Part shown: positions 28,539-36,762 of the stretch, piece after piece
Layout of the letters: the number at the start of each line of letters is the position of its first letter
How positions within the stretch are numbered: position 1 is the first letter of the stretch
DNA from: G963677445 sp963678275
Lineage (GTDB): Bacteria > Bacteroidota > Ignavibacteria > Ignavibacteriales > Melioribacteraceae
Assembly (NCBI GenBank): GCA_963678275.1
Contig: OY782765.1
Span: 5,580,001-5,644,000 of the forward strand
Reading direction: 5' to 3'
Length of the DNA stretch: 64,000 nt
Made by a program: the position numbers and the translations under genes
The notes under the pieces: model-generated
Told to the model about the DNA's origin: nothing
The model's database searches: none
What the model saw: the letters and a program-made list of their open reading frames with translations, nothing else

Positions 28539-28559
28539 ACCTAAAATTTTGGAGGCCCT

Positions 28560-29762
28560 ATGCTGGTAGTTCGTGACCATTACATAAAAAAAATAGAACA
28601 GTATTTAAACAAAAAAGTGATAAAAATAATAACCGGGATGCGCCGGGTTGGTAAAAGTACGATTCTTCTCACACTCAAAGATGAATTATTGGAAAGAGGC
28701 GCCGGGGAAAAAGATATAGTGTGGATCAACAAGGAATCATTGGAATTCAGCTTCATAAAGGACCACGAGGATCTGTATCGTTATGTCAAGCAGGAATTTT
28801 CTTCAGGAGATGAGAACAAATATCTTTTTGTGGATGAAGTTCAGGAAATAAAAAACTGGGAAAAGGCAATTATTTCTATATTCTCAGATAATCTTGCAGA
28901 TGTAATAATCTCAGGCTCAAATGCTCATATGCTGTCTTCCGAGCTGGCTACATACCTGAGCGGACGGTATATTGAGATTGAAGTTTACCCGCTAAGCTTT
29001 TCTGAATTTCTGCTATTTGAAGAGAAAAGGGGAATTTCGAAAGAGGAAAAATTTCAGGAATATCTTAGATTCGGAGGATTGCCCGGCATTTTTATGTTTG
29101 AGTCGGATGAACCAATCTATGACTACCTTAATTCCATTATCAATACGGTGATTCTTAAGGATGTTGTTCAGAAAAATAACATACGGGATGTTCATTTGCT
29201 GGAGAGAATAATATTATATTTGATGGATAATTGCGGCAATATAACATCTGCGAAGAATATTTCAGATTTCCTGAAGTCGCAAAGAACCAGGGTTTCTGTG
29301 GATACCATTCAGAATTATATTTATTTTCTGGAAAGCGCGTTCCTGTTTCACAGGGTGAAAAGATATGACCTGAAAGGGAAAAAAATACTGGAATACCTCG
29401 ATAAACTTTATATGGGGGATATAGGTCTGAGAAATGGTTTCCTTGGTTACAGGGATAAAGATATTGCCGGGATTCTTGAAAATATAGTTTTTCTTGAAAT
29501 GAAAAAAAGAGGTTATAAGGTTGAAATTGGAGCGCTCAACGGCAATGAAATTGATTTTGTGGCAGAAAAAAAGGGGGAGAGGAAATATATACAGGTGTGC
29601 GCCGGGCTTAGTGAAGATAAAACTATAAAAAGGGAATTCGGCAACCTGGAAAAAATTTCTGATAATTACGATAAACTGGTGTTATCAATGGAGAAATATT
29701 TCCCTTCTGATCACAATGGCATAAGGCATAAATTTCTTCCTTATTTCCTGTTAGAGGAGTAG
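28560..29762 (+). CDS. AAA_14 ATPase with DUF4143 C-terminal domain (1)
   Basis: 400 residues; GGAGG lies 4 bases before the ATG. Walker A GMRRVGKS at 26-33, Walker B KYLFVDEVQEI near 94, sensor region ISGSNAHML, and the family signature SGRYIEIEVYPLSFSEFLLF. The DUF4143 part (about 210-400) has DVVQKNNIRD, a winged-helix-like region and GNEIDFVAEK...KYIQV, where the nuclease-like E-x-K is replaced by QV, a common variant of this family. These ATPases are abundant and poorly understood; roles in mobile elements or DNA binding have been suggested. It converges with a second family member and shares a terminator with it. Confidence 0.9.
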   Translation: MLVVRDHYIKKIEQYLNKKVIKIITGMRRVGKSTILLTLKDELLERGAGEKDIVWINKESLEFSFIKDHEDLYRYVKQEFSSGDENKYLFVDEVQEIKNWEKAIISIFSDNLADVIISGSNAHMLSSELATYLSGRYIEIEVYPLSFSEFLLFEEKRGISKEEKFQEYLRFGGLPGIFMFESDEPIYDYLNSIINTVILKDVVQKNNIRDVHLLERIILYLMDNCGNITSAKNISDFLKSQRTRVSVDTIQNYIYFLESAFLFHRVKRYDLKGKKILEYLDKLYMGDIGLRNGFLGYRDKDIAGILENIVFLEMKKRGYKVEIGALNGNEIDFVAEKKGERKYIQVCAGLSEDKTIKREFGNLEKISDNYDKLVLSMEKYFPSDHNGIRHKFLPYFLLEE

Positions 29763-29770
29763 AGAAATAC

Positions 29771-29794
29771 AATCCCGGCGCCGACGCCGGGATT
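29771..29794. terminator. shared bidirectional terminator between convergent ATPase genes
   Basis: Perfect 10-bp stem AATCCCGGCG / CGCCGGGATT with loop CCGA. Its right arm overlaps the stop codon of the second ATPase gene (29795-29793). No long T run follows, but AAT/ATT edges are present on both sides. Confidence 0.7.
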
Positions 29795-30974
29795 ACAAAT
29801 CAATAGCGAGAATGGTTTTATCGAGACCGGAGAATTTACCTGAGACCAGGTAGTTATCCTTCAGGTCGAGATCAATTGCCAGTTTTTTCAGCTTTTTCAG
29901 ATCGGCAGTATTGGCTGTAAGTTTTACTTCAAAAGCTGTTTCTTTATTCAGGAGGAAATCGATCTCACCACCGCGGCGTTTCTGGTAATAATTAAGCTCA
30001 CCATAGTGGCGTAGATTCAGATACACCGAGTTTTCGAAGATTGCTCCTTCTGAAACTTTGGCAAACTGCGAGACAAAACCAGTGTCGCACATATACAGTT
30101 TCCTGCTGCCGCTTACCTCACGGTCTACATTCCTGCTGAAAGGCTGCAGAAGAAAGATGAAATAGGTGCCTTCCAGGAAAGAGAGATAGTTATAGACGGT
30201 ATCCCTCGCGACACCCAATTCGGCTGAAAGCCTCGATATTTCAAATCTTGAGCCGACCCGCTGCATGCAGAGGAGTATAAAATCCCTTAATCTGCTAAGG
30301 TCCCTATAGTCTGTCAGTATCCTTACATCCTTTTCGAAGAAGGAATTAAAAATATCCTTCAACAGCATTTTTTTATGTTGCTCGCTATCGCTGAGGACCA
30401 CCTGCGGGAAACCACCGAATTTCATATACTCCTGGTATAAACTGAAATATTTTTCGGCGGATATCTTGTTTTTAGCTTTATCCTTCTCTTCAATGCTTTC
30501 AGGAAATTCCCTGTTAACACCTTTGAAAATAAGGAATTCTTCAAAGCTCAGGGGGTAAAGCTCAAAAATGAATTTCCTGCCCGAAAGACTTTCGGGGAAA
30601 AGATTCTTCAGGTAGAAGCTGCTTGAGCCGGTAATAAAAAACTTCACATCATAGTGATCATAAAGATATTTGATTTTTTTTACCGCCGTGGGCATGCTCT
30701 GTATTTCATCTATAAATATGTATGCTTTCCGGTCTTTGTTTATTCCATAGGCTGAAAGGTTTTTCCAGATGTTATTCGCGTCATCCTCTTCAAAGATTTT
30801 CTGTTCCAGAATGTTATCCAGATCGAGAAATACTTTGTTTGCCGATTTGATATTTTTAAATATCATTTTCAGAAGAGTTGTCTTACCGCAACGCCTCATA
30901 CCGGTCACAGCGATTATTTCTTTGTGATCGATATATTTTTCAACCTTATCATATAACTTGCGCATAAATTGCAT
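29793..30974 (-). CDS. AAA_14 ATPase with DUF4143 C-terminal domain (2)
   Basis: 393 residues from the ATG at 30974, which has AGGTGAG just upstream. A TTG at 30989 is in frame but less likely. Walker A GMRRCGKTT at 25-33, Walker B KAYIFIDEIQSM, ITGSSSFYL, SGRKFIFELYPLSFEEFLIF. The C-terminal DUF4143 domain has GGEIDFLLN and AFEVKL, an intact D...E-x-K arrangement as in PD-(D/E)XK folds, unlike the sister at 28560. The two share only family-level similarity, so this is not a recent duplication. Its 5' region holds the iterated TGTCGAGT palindromes at 31004-31213. Confidence 0.9.
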   Translation of the reverse strand: MQFMRKLYDKVEKYIDHKEIIAVTGMRRCGKTTLLKMIFKNIKSANKVFLDLDNILEQKIFEEDDANNIWKNLSAYGINKDRKAYIFIDEIQSMPTAVKKIKYLYDHYDVKFFITGSSSFYLKNLFPESLSGRKFIFELYPLSFEEFLIFKGVNREFPESIEEKDKAKNKISAEKYFSLYQEYMKFGGFPQVVLSDSEQHKKMLLKDIFNSFFEKDVRILTDYRDLSRLRDFILLCMQRVGSRFEISRLSAELGVARDTVYNYLSFLEGTYFIFLLQPFSRNVDREVSGSRKLYMCDTGFVSQFAKVSEGAIFENSVYLNLRHYGELNYYQKRRGGEIDFLLNKETAFEVKLTANTADLKKLKKLAIDLDLKDNYLVSGKFSGLDKTILAIDL

Positions 30975-31003
30975 AGTACTCACCTGCAAAATTGGTAATA
31001 TTA

Positions 31004-31213
31004 TGACGAGTAATATACGACAATTTTACAAGAATTACAATAATGTCGGTTAAACTCGACAAAATAGACACAAATATGTCGAGAGGTAATATACAAAATG
31101 TGCAGAAATAGTATTAACAGAGAAGGCCCCGAGTCAAACATAATACCTAAATGGCAATAATGTCGAGCGCTACTCGACAAAATTGGTGCAAATATGTCGA
31201 GTAGGACTCGACA
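31004..31213. repeat. iterated TGTCGAGT-N3-ACTCGACA palindromes
   Basis: Copies: 31004-31022 (degenerate, TGACGAGTAATATACGACA), 31044-31061 (TGTCGGTTAAACTCGACA), a half site at 31076-31083, 31161-31179 (TGTCGAGCGCTACTCGACA) and 31195-31213 (TGTCGAGTAGGACTCGACA, perfect 8-bp arms). Neighbours are about 32-40 bp apart within two groups. The stretch between copies is itself conserved (ACAAAATTG...CAAATA). They fill the leader of the second ATPase gene. Operator array, transposon-end-like sites or structured leader are possible. Confidence 0.85.
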
Positions 31214-31240
31214 AAATTGACACTTTTACAATTTTGGATG

Positions 31241-31612
31241 CTAAAAAATCGCTGTATCTATTGAAACGACCAGCGCCAGCAGGATGATTTTTAGGGAATT
31301 TATAATCCAGAGGGGAATATTAAAGCAGAATTTCAGGGGATTATCGCCGACATACTCAACCTCGCGCCAGCTATGACTGAGTATGGAAAAGATCAGAATG
31401 ATTTCAAAAAGATAAAAGGGATTTCCGGAAAAAAGGAGCTTCGTTGAGAGAAGGAGGAAAAATAACCCGGTAATTATATCGGAAATTAAAAAAAGGAGAT
31501 TTTTGAAATTAAGCCAGCCGCGGGAATTCTTTTTTATCAGCATACCGGTAATCAGTGCCGAAGCTTCACCGAAAATTATAATTCCTGTCAGGAAGAGCAG
31601 TAAATCAAGCAT
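31241..31612 (-). CDS. hypothetical four-helix membrane protein
   Basis: 123 residues with about four membrane segments (LLLFLTGIIIFGEASALITGM, in pieces; LLFLISDIITGLFFLLLSTK; FYLFEIILIFSIL; SLKIILLALVVSI). I recognise no family. Its ATG lies inside the last codons of the hydrolase gene (8-bp overlap), so it is translated with it. Confidence 0.7.
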   Translation of the reverse strand: MLDLLLFLTGIIIFGEASALITGMLIKKNSRGWLNFKNLLFLISDIITGLFFLLLSTKLLFSGNPFYLFEIILIFSILSHSWREVEYVGDNPLKFCFNIPLWIINSLKIILLALVVSIDTAIF

Positions 31613-32462
31613 TGCCTATATCCAGGAAATCATCAATAATTTTCAGATATTCTTCCCGTTTAACAATTGGCGCTGAATGGCCTGTGCCGGAAAAAATATA
31701 TTTGTGAGCGCCGCGGTATATTTCCTCCATTTTTTTCCTCATTTCGGGAGGACAAACAGGATCATTATCACCAAAGACCAGTAGTATCTTCCCGGCTTCC
31801 GGTAATTTTGTTTTACCTGATAAATTGTAATTAAGATCATACTCTTTGATTCTTGAATAAGAACAAAGAATATCTTCTTTGCTGGTTAGTTTCATAAGCG
31901 TTTCTTTAAAATAAGCCCGCGCTTCAGACATTTCCTTTCGCACTCTCTGCCCCCTGAATATTTTTGAGAGGTTCTTGCGATAAAAACGTTTGACCATAAA
32001 TTCGGGAAGCAATTTGAAAAAGGGGAAAAGCAAAGCAATTTTTCTGCCGCGGGGAGGAACGGGAAGAAAAGTATGTGACAGGACCACTTTATTGAATAGT
32101 TCAGGTTTTTCTCTTATTAACACCTGGGAAACAAATCCCCCATAAGATTTACCGATTAGTGATATATTACCGGGGAATTCTTTATCAAGAATGTTGAGCA
32201 TCTGCCTGGTCATGGTGGTAATATCGGGAATGGGGGGATAAGAGAAGGCGATTACCTTGAAATGCCTTGAATAATATAATATATCCTGCCATAAAGTAAC
32301 AGCCTTACCATCAATTCCCGGGAGCAGCAGAAGATTATTTTTGCCACTTCCCGCGGAGATATATTCCCATTTTTTACCATTGAGATTTATTTCCCGAAAG
32401 TCGGCGCTTTTGATAAAGTCATTAAAACGTTCTATAATATCAGTATCATCCGGTCTGTTCAT
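31605..32462 (-). CDS. alpha/beta hydrolase
   Basis: 285 residues of the alpha/beta-hydrolase fold: oxyanion region LLLPGIDG, nucleophile elbow GKSYGG (Ser near 104), acid in VFGDNDPVCPP and catalytic His in SGTGHSAP. Substrate cannot be told; esterase- or lipase-like. It overlaps the Mut7-C gene upstream by 17 bp and the membrane-protein gene downstream by 8 bp, so it is the middle of an operon starting at 33661 or earlier. Confidence 0.85.
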   Translation of the reverse strand: MNRPDDTDIIERFNDFIKSADFREINLNGKKWEYISAGSGKNNLLLLPGIDGKAVTLWQDILYYSRHFKVIAFSYPPIPDITTMTRQMLNILDKEFPGNISLIGKSYGGFVSQVLIREKPELFNKVVLSHTFLPVPPRGRKIALLFPFFKLLPEFMVKRFYRKNLSKIFRGQRVRKEMSEARAYFKETLMKLTSKEDILCSYSRIKEYDLNYNLSGKTKLPEAGKILLVFGDNDPVCPPEMRKKMEEIYRGAHKYIFSGTGHSAPIVKREEYLKIIDDFLDIGNA

Positions 32463-33234
32463 TGTCGGTCAGTTTATCCAGTTTAAGTTTGAGTGAATTA
32501 AAATGAGCTCCCCGCCAGTAAATCTGTTTACATGAATTGCAGATATAAAACTTATTATAATTTTTGGCGGTTCCCGGTTTCAGCCTTCCGAGAACGGCTT
32601 CTTTGTTAATTTCTTCAATAGTTCCGTTACATTTGCTGCATATCAGAAAAGGAGCGATATACTTATACAGATCAAAGCGGTTGATAATTTCACGGAATTG
32701 AATATCAGCGTCAGTTGAGCGTGGCCAGTAACCCCGGGTAATTCTGCTGTCATGAAGAAGCATTTTGTCGCGGGTTAAAACTACCCTTCCCGATTTTTTG
32801 GCAATATTGGCAATTTCGTCATCGGAATAATCATTTCGATAGAGGGAATCAAAACCTGTGAAACGAAGCAGCCGGGCGAGTTTGCCGAGATGAATATCAA
32901 GAATAAAACCTGGTTTTCCTTTTAAAGGCGGACGCAGCCCGGCTTCGGGAGAAAGAGCGGAGTTCATGAACTCGGGGAAAACAGAAACATAATCAGAATT
33001 CCTGAGCCGGTAGCTGAAATTAACCGGATTGCTGTTAACCAAAATATGCGCGACTTCCGTATGAGGCACCCCGATAGCTTCAATCGGGTCCTTAACCGCC
33101 GGACTGCCTCCGAAACGGTAGATGAAGTCGTATCTCATTTTCCCGGCCGGTATAAAATCTCTTATCGGCCCATAAAACCTGAAACGGGCGCTATGTGGAA
33201 ATTTGTTATTCAACTTCAGCCAGTAACCTGTCAA
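32446..33234 (-). CDS. Mut7-C RNase-domain protein with N-terminal ubiquitin-like domain
   Basis: 262 residues. The N-terminal about 85 residues look like the beta-grasp (ThiS-like) domain often fused here. The Mut7-C (PIN-like) domain then has FILDIHLGKLARLLRFTGFD, YSDDEIANIAKKSGRVVLTRD with the expected acidic residues, and a zinc ribbon of two CxxC pairs (ICSKCNG, ICNSCKQIYWRG). Members are predicted single-stranded RNases, biological role unknown. The first ATG overlaps the preceding gene by 29 bp; a TTG seven codons later is an alternative start. Confidence 0.88.
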   Translation of the reverse strand: MTGYWLKLNNKFPHSARFRFYGPIRDFIPAGKMRYDFIYRFGGSPAVKDPIEAIGVPHTEVAHILVNSNPVNFSYRLRNSDYVSVFPEFMNSALSPEAGLRPPLKGKPGFILDIHLGKLARLLRFTGFDSLYRNDYSDDEIANIAKKSGRVVLTRDKMLLHDSRITRGYWPRSTDADIQFREIINRFDLYKYIAPFLICSKCNGTIEEINKEAVLGRLKPGTAKNYNKFYICNSCKQIYWRGAHFNSLKLKLDKLTDNEQTG

Positions 33235-33661
33235 GTATTTCCGAGCTTATCCTTACGTTATCGGGGCAGATCGTATCTAATAAACCATTCTCTTTTGCTT
33301 TGTCCATTCCTTCCTCAGTTCCGATATCCACACCCAGGAGACTGTTGCAGAGGGTTGTTCCTTTCTTTTTCTCGAATTCTTTTATAAGCTGAGCAGTTAT
33401 TTGGTAAACTTTCTTTTTTGATTCATCATCATTCGGATCGGTTCTGCCATATTTCATTCCCAGGATAATGATCGCTCCCGATATCGCCCCGCATAATCCT
33501 CCGGTTCTTCCTCCTCCGGCGCCAAAACCTGAAGCGGCTTTGATCGCGGTATCGTGGTCAAGGCCATAATCTTTTCCAAAAGCAACCGTTACAGCTTCAC
33601 TGCAGTTATAACCACTGTTTTTTAATTCAACCGCTTTTTCAATTAAATCTTTCCTGTACAT
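33206..33661 (-). CDS. C_GCAxxG_C_C family redox-cysteine protein
   Basis: 151 residues with the spaced cysteines that name the family: Cys in GYNCSEAV, TGGLCGAISGA, then TTLCNSLLG and DTICPDN. Probably binds metal or cycles disulfides; no member's role is firmly known to me. It precedes and overlaps the Mut7-C gene. Confidence 0.85.
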   Translation of the reverse strand: MYRKDLIEKAVELKNSGYNCSEAVTVAFGKDYGLDHDTAIKAASGFGAGGGRTGGLCGAISGAIIILGMKYGRTDPNDDESKKKVYQITAQLIKEFEKKKGTTLCNSLLGVDIGTEEGMDKAKENGLLDTICPDNVRISSEILDRLLAEVE

Positions 33662-33694
33662 TAATTATCCCTTATTCATTCTTTGATAAAAAAA

Positions 33695-34471
33695 TTATTC
33701 AATCAGGTTCAGTTCCTTAAATATTTCTTTAGGGATTTCTGTCCTTGCCTTAAGCTGATCCCTGCTGTAAATATCAAGATTATTGGCGAAAAAATAAATG
33801 TCTGATCCGGTTTCAAGGTAGCCTACAAACCAGCCTGTCCCCGGATTATTATCGCCTGTCCAGCCGGTTTTACCTCTGAGTGTAAAATTGTTACCCTCCT
33901 CCACAACGAGAATTCCTTTAACTTTTTCAATAACCTGTGGAGAAAAGGGTAAATCCCCCTGGTAAAAATCGACAAGAAAAGCAATCTGCTGTCGGGGAGT
34001 AATTCGCAGTCCGCCATTTAACCAAAATTTATCAATTCCGCCGGTTATATTTTTGTTGCCATATCCGGCTTTATTAATATATTCCTGCATTTTTTGTGAT
34101 CCGATCCGGCGGGCAACTTCCTGATAATACCAGACAACAGAGTTTTCAATTGCCGATTCCATCGTATGATCTTTATTCCATTGGTCCCATCCCCAGTCTT
34201 TGCCTTCCCACTGGATAATTTCATTCTCATCCTGAACAGCCCCGGTCTCAAGTCCAGCCAGGGAATTAAATATTTTGAATGTGGAAGCGGGGAGAAAAGA
34301 TGAATCGAGCCGGGCATCATTAAAGGTCAGAAACTTATCATTATTAAGGTCATATAGTATAAACGCGCCATATACTCCGTGCCGCGAAAAAATTTTACCC
34401 GGATCAAAACGCTGTGCCGCGGTGGAAGCGCAGAGAAATACAAAAATTATTATTGTCAGCTTTGTTTTCAT
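33695..34471 (-). CDS. class D (OXA-like) serine beta-lactamase
   Basis: 258 residues. Signal peptide 1-19 (LTIIIFVFLCASTAAQ). All class D motifs are in place: Ser63-Thr-Phe-Lys66 (active Ser and carboxylatable Lys), Ser111-Val-Val113, Tyr137-Gly-Asn139, Trp150 in KFWLNGG and Lys201-Thr-Gly203. Acts in the periplasm on beta-lactam rings. Length is as expected for OXA enzymes. No integron, transposase or resistance neighbour is adjacent, so it looks like a resident chromosomal gene. It could be a penicillin-recognising enzyme with weak hydrolysis. Confidence 0.93.
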   Translation of the reverse strand: MKTKLTIIIFVFLCASTAAQRFDPGKIFSRHGVYGAFILYDLNNDKFLTFNDARLDSSFLPASTFKIFNSLAGLETGAVQDENEIIQWEGKDWGWDQWNKDHTMESAIENSVVWYYQEVARRIGSQKMQEYINKAGYGNKNITGGIDKFWLNGGLRITPRQQIAFLVDFYQGDLPFSPQVIEKVKGILVVEEGNNFTLRGKTGWTGDNNPGTGWFVGYLETGSDIYFFANNLDIYSRDQLKARTEIPKEIFKELNLIE

Positions 34472-34472
34472 A

Positions 34473-34928
34473 TTATCCCCTGTGTTTACTGATTGTAAGC
34501 AGAAAAACCGTCAACTGAATAAAGTAAGTTATCAACGTAAAAATACCGGAAGTTTTTGAAATAAGAAAAGATAGCCCTATGAGTGAAAAAAGGGCCAGAT
34601 AAAATACCGGAATGTAAAGCCATAGCAGTGGTCCGGATCTGAAATCAATTTGAATGATGTAATCAAGCAGCAACTCAAGGAGGCAATATAACACAGGAAG
34701 TATCAAAAGAGCCCAACTCCACCATTCTCTTCCCTCACTAAAATTTATTATCAGAATGAGTAAAAACGGCAGGCCCATGGTAATTATCGCAATTCCGGTA
34801 TAAAATTCCGAACGGGACATCTCATAATATCGGAACAGGAAAATGGCCGCCAAAGCCAGATTGAATAAATTAGCGAGTATTACGGTAAGAATCTCTTTTG
34901 TCTTTAGTATTTCAATCTCTTCAAGCAT
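34473..34928 (-). CDS. hypothetical integral membrane protein
   Basis: About 151 residues from ATG 34928 (an upstream in-frame TTG at 34943 is weaker). Five hydrophobic segments, among them VILANLFNLALAAIFLF, FYTGIAIITMGLPFLLILII, WALLILPVLYCLLELLL and LFSLIGLSFLISK. Stop lies 1 bp from the beta-lactamase start, so they are cotranscribed; the beta-lactamase is expressed downstream of it. Family not recognised. Confidence 0.65.
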   Translation of the reverse strand: MLEEIEILKTKEILTVILANLFNLALAAIFLFRYYEMSRSEFYTGIAIITMGLPFLLILIINFSEGREWWSWALLILPVLYCLLELLLDYIIQIDFRSGPLLWLYIPVFYLALFSLIGLSFLISKTSGIFTLITYFIQLTVFLLTISKHRG

Positions 34929-35091
34929 GATGAATAATTCCAAAATTTCAGAGGCAAGATATAAAAAAATCCGCCCAAATATAAACAGGGGCGGATTAAA
35001 TGAACTTTTGGAAAATTTAATGAAATCGTTATCAGATAAATCTTCAAAACTTCAGCAGACCTCCATGATTCTCCTGCTTTTGGAAGTTGCC

Positions 35092-35469
35092 TTAACTATA
35101 GCTGTGATAAACCAGATAACGGGGTATTTCAATTTCCCAAAGTTGACCGAGAATAGTAAAAAGCTGCTTTTCACGGTTTGTGATATTTGAATCAGAGCCA
35201 ATTACCTTCAGAGCGAAATCGAGCATTCTCATCCGCTCACGTTCGGCGCTTTTCTTTTTGAAGAAAATGGCTGCCGTCTGAAATTCCTCAATTTCCTGTT
35301 TTGCGGTCATTTCTGCGCAATAATTGAACGCTTTGTTGGGATCAAATTTTATCATGCCTTCATTTGCCTGCAGATATTCCTTTATGACGGAAATTTCTTC
35401 TTTATCCACAGAGCCGTCAAAACATGACAAAATCGCGAGGATTTCGAATCCGGCTTCGAATTTATCCAT
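35092..35469 (-). CDS. TerB-like protein
   Basis: 125 residues from the ATG at 35469, preceded by AGGAGG. Upstream codons are in frame but lack a ribosome site. It is all-helical, with the TerB-type pattern: AILSCFDGSVDKEEISVIKEYL early, and LDFALKVIGSDSNITNREKQLF (in pieces SDSNITNREKQLF) later, each with an acidic metal-binding-like turn. Role in this organism unknown; the family was named from tellurite resistance but is widely spread. Confidence 0.6.
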   Translation of the reverse strand: MDKFEAGFEILAILSCFDGSVDKEEISVIKEYLQANEGMIKFDPNKAFNYCAEMTAKQEIEEFQTAAIFFKKKSAERERMRMLDFALKVIGSDSNITNREKQLFTILGQLWEIEIPRYLVYHSYS

Positions 35470-35639
35470 TTTTCCTCCTAGTGAGTTTGATATGGTCAGA
35501 ATTTTCGGTAAGAATAATGAATATCTTTCTACGATTGAAAACGTTTGCAATATAATACTTTTTTAAATAAATTCAATAACCAAATCTTCATCACCGGGCT
35601 AAAAAGACAAGCATATCTTGTTCTATTTGCGCAAATGGT

Positions 35640-36377
35640 CTATCTTTTTTCGACCTCAGAGCTTCCGCTTGTTCTTATTCTGCCAAGAACAGCGTCTCCA
35701 TAAACGTTTACTTTTGAGGCGCCGCTCAGTGACGCGTTGAGTTCGCCATCAAGAAAGACATCTGCTTTGGAAGCTCCGCTCAGACTTATATCGGCCGAGA
35801 CTGCTTCGGTATCTTTCAAATCAAAACGGCTGGAGCCGGAACCACCCAGCTTCAAATCTTTGGCATTGCCCGTGAAAACAACTTTACTGGAACCGGAGAG
35901 TGAAAGATCAAGATCACCCGTGTTCATTTCGGCTGATATCCGACTGGAACCTGAAAGCCTGCCCCTGAACTTGTGATCAAAATTGAAATCGGTAATACGA
36001 CATCTCGAAGCGCCGCTCAGCCCGAGCGATTTTATATCGGGCATTGTAATTTCGGCTTCAAGTGTGATATCACCATAAGAGTGACCACTCTCAAGACCCA
36101 GCATGAGTACGCCATCTTCAACTTCGGCAATTAAATATTTTTCAATATTCTTGTCAATTTCGAGCCTGACAGAATAATCATTCGAATACTTAATTGAAAC
36201 GTTAAAGCTATGGCTGGCTCTTACGGAATGAAAATCGGTATAATCTTTAGTGATACTGATTATATCACCCGAACCATCCACACCTCTTCCGGATATTGAA
36301 AAATGACAACTGAACGCAGAAGTGAATAAAAATATTACCTGAATTAAAAATAAGCCAAAGAATTTCTGGTATTTCAT
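35640..36377 (-). CDS. DUF2807 (GIN-domain) surface/adhesin-head-like protein
   Basis: 245 residues. Signal peptide with a possible lipobox-like end (LFTSAFSC at about 24). The rest is a right-handed beta-solenoid of short repeats rich in LSGSS/LSGAS turns (LGLSGASRC, RLSGSSRIS, LSLSGSSKVV, ISLSGASKAD), typical of putative auto-transporter adhesin head GIN domains in Bacteroidota. Anchored at the cell surface or periplasm; function not established. Monocistronic, leftward, with its promoter in the 36378-36762 gap. Confidence 0.85.
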   Translation of the reverse strand: MKYQKFFGLFLIQVIFLFTSAFSCHFSISGRGVDGSGDIISITKDYTDFHSVRASHSFNVSIKYSNDYSVRLEIDKNIEKYLIAEVEDGVLMLGLESGHSYGDITLEAEITMPDIKSLGLSGASRCRITDFNFDHKFRGRLSGSSRISAEMNTGDLDLSLSGSSKVVFTGNAKDLKLGGSGSSRFDLKDTEAVSADISLSGASKADVFLDGELNASLSGASKVNVYGDAVLGRIRTSGSSEVEKR

Positions 36378-36762
36378 ATTTTCCTCATTCTATGTTAGTT
36401 TTAAATTATAACATTAGGACGCTTAAAATGAAGAGAAGGTTGTAAAAAAAATTAACAGATGTGGAAACGTTCACTAAAAGTGATAAAGATTATATCAATA
36501 CCCCGATAAATCATTCAGGCAATTAAGTTTGTCCCGGCCTGGCCGGTTTAGAGCAAAGCTATGTTTTTTTATCTGCCGCTAAAATTAGGCGAATATTATG
36601 TTTATATATAATGACTATTTGGAAAATAATATTTATTTTTGTACAAAATCCCATCAAAGGCTAATTATTAAAGCATTTTTCTTTGTAATCTTTAAGCGGA
36701 TATAACTACCGAGGTTTTTTCTTGTTGCTTACTTTGAATAAATTTATTTAGGGAGAGCCGGA
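36378..36762. other. divergent intergenic region, 385 bp
   Basis: AT-rich spacer between the DUF2807 gene and the S74-protein gene, expected to hold both promoters. It contains a perfect short palindrome CCGGCC-T-GGCCGG at 36534-36546. No RNA gene or coding frame recognised. Confidence 0.55.

Noticed and set aside
28560..30974. Toxin-antitoxin pair
   Set aside because: Both genes encode full-length AAA ATPases of the same family and are convergent, unlike any toxin-antitoxin layout known to me.
31004..31213. CRISPR array
   Set aside because: Spacing is irregular, the sequence between copies is itself repeated rather than unique, the repeats are degenerate, and no cas gene is nearby.
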